Source of the DNA: Pseudolysobacter antarcticus
GTDB taxonomy: Bacteria; Pseudomonadota; Gammaproteobacteria; Xanthomonadales; Rhodanobacteraceae
DNA: 64,000 bases
Assembly (NCBI RefSeq): GCF_004168365.1
Contig: NZ_CP035704.1
Location: 3,100,001-3,164,000, forward strand
Reading direction: 5' to 3'
The translations under genes and the position numbers were made by a program. How positions within the stretch are numbered: position 1 is the first letter of the stretch; the number at the start of each line of letters is the position of its first letter. The notes beneath the pieces were generated by a model. That model saw only the letters and a list, made by a program, of their open reading frames with translations. It was not told where the DNA came from and searched no databases. Positions 61,236 to 64,000 of this stretch are shown here, piece by piece.

Positions 61236-62216
61236 CTAAGGCGCGATACGCAAGCGATCTTCAGCAAAAGTCACGGGACCCGCGTAATTGCGGTGGATCG
61301 AGGCCAACACATCGTCATGCGCCTGATCGATGGCGGGATTGAGATGTGTCAGCAATAACGCGCCGACATGCGCGCTGGCGGCCACTTCCCCGATCGATTT
61401 CGGCGGCGTGTGCAAGGTGTACAGCGCTTCGGCTGATTGCGGCCGATCAAGCACCACAGTGTTGAACACCAACAAGTTGCAGTGATCGGCGATGCTGCGC
61501 AAATTATCCAGCCCTGCCGCATCAATATCGCCGGAAAAAACCACGCTGCGATTCTTGTAATCGATCCGATAAATAATCGACGGCGCATCGTCGTGGTGCC
61601 CGGCAATAGCGGTGATTTTCAAACCATCTTTTGCCAACAAAGTTTGCAGCTTGCGCGTGCGAGATAACGTTGCACCGATATCGGTCGTAACGATCGTGAT
61701 CGGTGCAGAAAAATCCGCAAGGTAGGCGAACGCGCCGTGCTTGCCGAATAGCAGATCAACGAAACGTTTGGTCGATGGAAATTTGCCCGCGCCGCTCGGC
61801 CCGAAGACATGAAAATTGATGGCACCGCGACTCGCTACAGCCCGAGCCTTGAAGATGCCAGGCAGCTCGGCGCTATGATCGATATGCAAATGCGTGAGCA
61901 GAATCCGATCGAGTCGATCCAGCGAAAGTTTCGTTTCGCCCAGGCGCGCGAATGCGCCAGAACCGGCATCGATGAGAATTCTCGGTATGCCGTCCAGTAA
62001 GACGACAAAACTCGACGATGCCCGCCCTACCGCGCCCGGCCCGCCGGAACCCAGCACGACCAATTCGAGTACTGGTGGCGGCGGCATCGGTGCATCCGCT
62101 TTGGGCGCACCGGTTTGCGCGAACGCATGCGGCGCCAAATAAAACAGCAAGAACAAAATCGATTTCAAGACCGTCCGCAATCGTGCCGTTGCGCTCGCCC
62201 TTGTAGGAGTTGACAT
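61236..62216 (-). CDS. Exported metallo-beta-lactamase-fold hydrolase
   Basis: A 326-residue protein with an N-terminal signal segment (LKSILFLLFYLAPHAFAQTG) and Pro-rich linker. The metal site is seen in LTHLHIDHSAELPGIFKARA (H-x-H-x-D-H), SVVFSGDIDAAGLDN and LLLTHLNPA, with GSGGPGAVGRASSSFVVL near the start of the fold. The layout resembles RNase Z/arylsulfatase-like MBL proteins, but export argues against tRNA processing. The substrate is not known. It is divergent from the genes at 62426 and 63204. Confidence 0.85.
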   Translation of the reverse strand: MSTPTRASATARLRTVLKSILFLLFYLAPHAFAQTGAPKADAPMPPPPVLELVVLGSGGPGAVGRASSSFVVLLDGIPRILIDAGSGAFARLGETKLSLDRLDRILLTHLHIDHSAELPGIFKARAVASRGAINFHVFGPSGAGKFPSTKRFVDLLFGKHGAFAYLADFSAPITIVTTDIGATLSRTRKLQTLLAKDGLKITAIAGHHDDAPSIIYRIDYKNRSVVFSGDIDAAGLDNLRSIADHCNLLVFNTVVLDRPQSAEALYTLHTPPKSIGEVAASAHVGALLLTHLNPAIDQAHDDVLASIHRNYAGPVTFAEDRLRIAP

Positions 62217-62425
62217 GCAGACTTCCTTTTTTGATAAACCGTGAGAAATACAGGCATCGCCCTCGCACTCGCGAAGCTGGACGACACAACAGCATCAGGC
62301 TTTCAACAATAATCGTTTGGCGTGCAAAGCGCGTGTTCTGTCCAGCGCATCTAACTCCCGGAAATTTGCCAACGTTGTACTTTCTGCGCGGCGCATGATT
62401 AGATGCGTGCGAATTCGGGGGGATT

Positions 62426-63178
62426 ATGAAATTACTCAAACTTGTCTTGCGGATGCTCTTCGGCGCTCTGCTGTTTTCGTCTGCGCCGCTGCTGGCGCAA
62501 GTCGTTGTGCCGGCCTCGGCCAGCTTCAGTCTCAACGGTGGATCGATCGATCTGGCCGGCTCAAATCTGCAGGTTGCGGGCACGTTCGATGTCGCTGCTG
62601 GCGCGATCCAGAATGCCGCAAATATCGGTATCCTCGCGGGCGGCGCGATCAACGGCGGCAGCGGCACGATCACGCTGTTCGGCGACTTCTCAAACGTCGG
62701 CAGTTTCACTGCCGGTAGCAGCCATGTGAACTTTGTCGACGGCGCGCTCGCCCAGTCGAACATCACCGGCAATACCACGTTCGCCAACCTGAGTTTTGTC
62801 AGCCTCACCGGCAAATCCTATGTGTTCGGCGTCGGCAGCACGCAGAGTATTCAGAGCCAGTTGCAGATTCTCGGCACAGCCGGCTTCGGCATCCAGATCA
62901 AGAGTTCGACGGCGGGCCAGGTCGCTTTCATCAACTTGCTCGCAGGCGGTACGCAGGACATCAACTATGTCGGCGTATCGAACGTGCACGCCATCGGCAT
63001 TCATCTCGCGCCGAGCTTGACCAACGATGGCGGCACGGGCGATTCCTTCGGCTGGTTTGCGGCAGTCGCACCCACAGTGGCTACCCCGATCCCGACCTTG
63101 TCGTTCGGCATGCTGTTGCTGCTGGCCTTGGCTTTCTCAGGCATGGCGTTTGCCGCGCTGCGCCGTTCGTTCAAATAA
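62426..63178 (+). CDS. Secreted protein with IPTL-CTERM sorting tail
   Basis: A 250-residue protein with a signal peptide ([20 protein letters not shown]), a repetitive beta-rich body ([40 protein letters not shown]) and the C terminus [20 protein letters not shown] ending in RRSFK. The I-P-T-L-S motif, hydrophobic helix and basic cluster are the IPTL-CTERM signal, which directs proteins to the outer surface or for cleavage by a dedicated sortase-like system. GGGGGATT lies before the ATG. The collagen-like gene starts 25 bases downstream, suggesting cotranscription. Confidence 0.8.
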   Translation: MKLLKLVLRMLFGALLFSSAPLLAQVVVPASASFSLNGGSIDLAGSNLQVAGTFDVAAGAIQNAANIGILAGGAINGGSGTITLFGDFSNVGSFTAGSSHVNFVDGALAQSNITGNTTFANLSFVSLTGKSYVFGVGSTQSIQSQLQILGTAGFGIQIKSSTAGQVAFINLLAGGTQDINYVGVSNVHAIGIHLAPSLTNDGGTGDSFGWFAAVAPTVATPIPTLSFGMLLLLALAFSGMAFAALRRSFK

Positions 63179-63203
63179 CTTCAAACAGATTCCGGAGATC
63201 GTC

Positions 63204-64000
63204 ATGTCGCCACTATCCCTGCGCCACTCACTGCTCTCATTTGCCATCGCCAACGCGCTGACGGTATCGGTCGCCGCGGCGCAGAACATCACGGTCACGC
63301 CGCCAAGCGGTGGTGACTTCGTGATCTCCAGCGGCAATCTCGTTATCAGCGGATTGCCGAGCGCAACCACGCAAACCGATCCGCTGTGTTTCAACATGAC
63401 CAACGGAGCTGTAGGCGCATGCGCGGCAGGTTCGTTGATCGGCCCCACGGGTGCAACAGGTGCGGTTGGGCCGACCGGTGATATTGGCGCTACTGGACTG
63501 ACCGGACCGATCGGCAATACCGGCGCGAGCGGGCCGACCGGCGCCACAGGCCTGATCGGCGCGGCCGGCAATACCGGCGTAACGGGCGCTACCGGCAATC
63601 TCGGCGTAACCGGAGCGACCGGTGCCGCCAGCACCGTTGTCGGCCCAACCGGTGCGACTGGCATCGCAGGTGCCACCGGCAGTATCGGAGCGACCGGCTC
63701 GACGGGCGCCATCGGTAATACCGGTGCGGCAAGCACCATCGCCGGTCCGACGGGGATCACGGGAGCAATCGGAATTACCGGGCCCACCGGTTCCATCGGC
63801 AGTACCGGCGCAACCGGCGCCACGAGCACAGTTGCTGGCCCAACGGGAAATACCGGCGCCATCGGATTCACCGGGCCGACCGGGGCAACCGGCAGCACGG
63901 GCGCAACCGGCGCGACCAGCACGATCGCCGGCCCGACAGGCGTGACCGGTGCAACGGGTGCGACTGGATCGACGGGCGCGACGGGCGCGACGGGCGCTGC
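63204..64000 (+). CDS. Collagen-like Gly-X-Y repeat secreted protein (3' end outside window)
   Basis: Open from the ATG at 63204 (GGAG eight bases before) to the window end, at least 265 residues. A signal peptide ([20 protein letters not shown]) precedes a short non-repetitive domain (about 25-75), then a long Gly-X-Thr/Pro array ([20 protein letters not shown]). The array is broken at regular intervals by [11 protein letters not shown]-like segments (near residues 141, 176, 210 and 243), about every 33-35 residues. Collagen-like bacterial proteins form triple-helical stalks on the surface. The upstream neighbour carries an IPTL-CTERM signal; whether this one also has such a tail cannot be seen. 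Confidence 0.85.
   Translation, partial: MSPLSLRHSLLSFAIANALTVSVAAAQNITVTPPSGGDFVISSGNLVISGLPSATTQTDPLCFNMTNGAVGACAAGSLIGPTGATGAVGPTGDIGATGLTGPIGNTGASGPTGATGLIGAAGNTGVTGATGNLGVTGATGAASTVVGPTGATGIAGATGSIGATGSTGAIGNTGAASTIAGPTGITGAIGITGPTGSIGSTGATGATSTVAGPTGNTGAIGFTGPTGATGSTGATGATSTIAGPTGVTGATGATGSTGATGATGA
63430..64000 (+). repeat. Gly-X-Y coding repeat array
   Basis: Tandem 9-bp periodicity with GGCGCGACGGGCGC-like units, encoding G-x-T triplets, to the window end and beyond. The last 60 bases are almost pure repeats of one unit and would be hard to assemble and prone to length change. Confidence 0.8.

Noticed and set aside
63137-63922. Open frame on the minus strand with Pro-Val-Ala repeats
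   Set aside because: It is the antisense shadow of the collagen-like Gly-X-Y array; it has no ribosome site and no signal peptide, and the plus strand has both.
1-64000. CRISPR array, prophage or rRNA operon
   Set aside because: No regularly spaced short repeats, phage structural genes or rRNA sequences were seen. The regular repeats present are protein-coding (DUF11-like, Kelch, collagen-like) or the 79-bp tandem pair.

Overview
The window looks like a chromosomal segment of a gammaproteobacterium of the Lysobacterales/Xanthomonadales, most likely a Rhodanobacteraceae-type genome. I infer this from the overall gene style, IPTL-CTERM-like sorting tails, secreted proteins that end in a short 'F-x-x-G-[FYL]-E' tail, a thrABC operon behind a Thr-rich leader, and a DUF692/DUF2063 (bufferin) operon. 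Base composition is moderately GC-rich and fairly even, apart from the stretch after the tRNA gene. No database search was possible; family calls come from motifs and gene order.

Layout. 0-14 kb: end of a secreted beta-helix-type protein, a Bcr/CflA-type MFS pump, a complete RND efflux operon (outer-membrane channel, adaptor, pump), two tandem paralogous TPR-methyltransferases facing it across a strong bidirectional terminator, a GAF/HD-GYP protein, a CPBP protease and a TetR regulator whose start codon lies inside a 36-bp palindrome. 14-22.6 kb: a membrane-anchored SUMF1-domain protein, RNase D, then the threonine operon (leader peptide, thrA, thrB, thrC, coupled by 4-base overlaps) and a tRNA-Ala(CGC) with a clear promoter. 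22.6-25.7 kb: an island-like insertion bounded by two copies of the tRNA 3' end plus its downstream sequence. It holds a truncated IS3 element, a secreted protein of unknown function, a 79-bp tandem repeat and an intact IS5-family insertion sequence inside that repeat.

25.9-32.5 kb: membrane proteins (one looks like a sensor without a kinase), a plant-type leucine-rich-repeat secreted protein, small hypothetical genes and a MocR/PdxR-type regulator. 32.6-38.85 kb (minus strand): the most interesting locus, five tightly packed genes reading ECF sigma factor, anti-sigma-like membrane protein, exported protein of unknown function, exported TPR-CHAT caspase-like protein, papain-like cysteine protease. 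It reads as a stress-regulated two-protease module. 39-42 kb: DoxX and a bufferin-type copper-peptide operon (precursor, MNIO enzyme, DUF2063 partner) with a terminator between precursor and enzyme. 42-46.5 kb: transaldolase, phosphoglucose isomerase and phosphoglucomutase, an operon for hexose/pentose phosphate interconversion.

46.5-64 kb: envelope-related hypothetical genes, a rhomboid protease, a seven-repeat Kelch-like secreted protein, an OPT transporter, a second ECF sigma/anti-sigma pair, a 1710-residue M36 metalloprotease with P-domain, four DUF11-like repeats and IPTL-like tail, an exported metallo-beta-lactamase-fold hydrolase, a small IPTL-CTERM protein and a collagen-like repeat protein cut by the window end. 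Secretion and cell-surface functions recur throughout.
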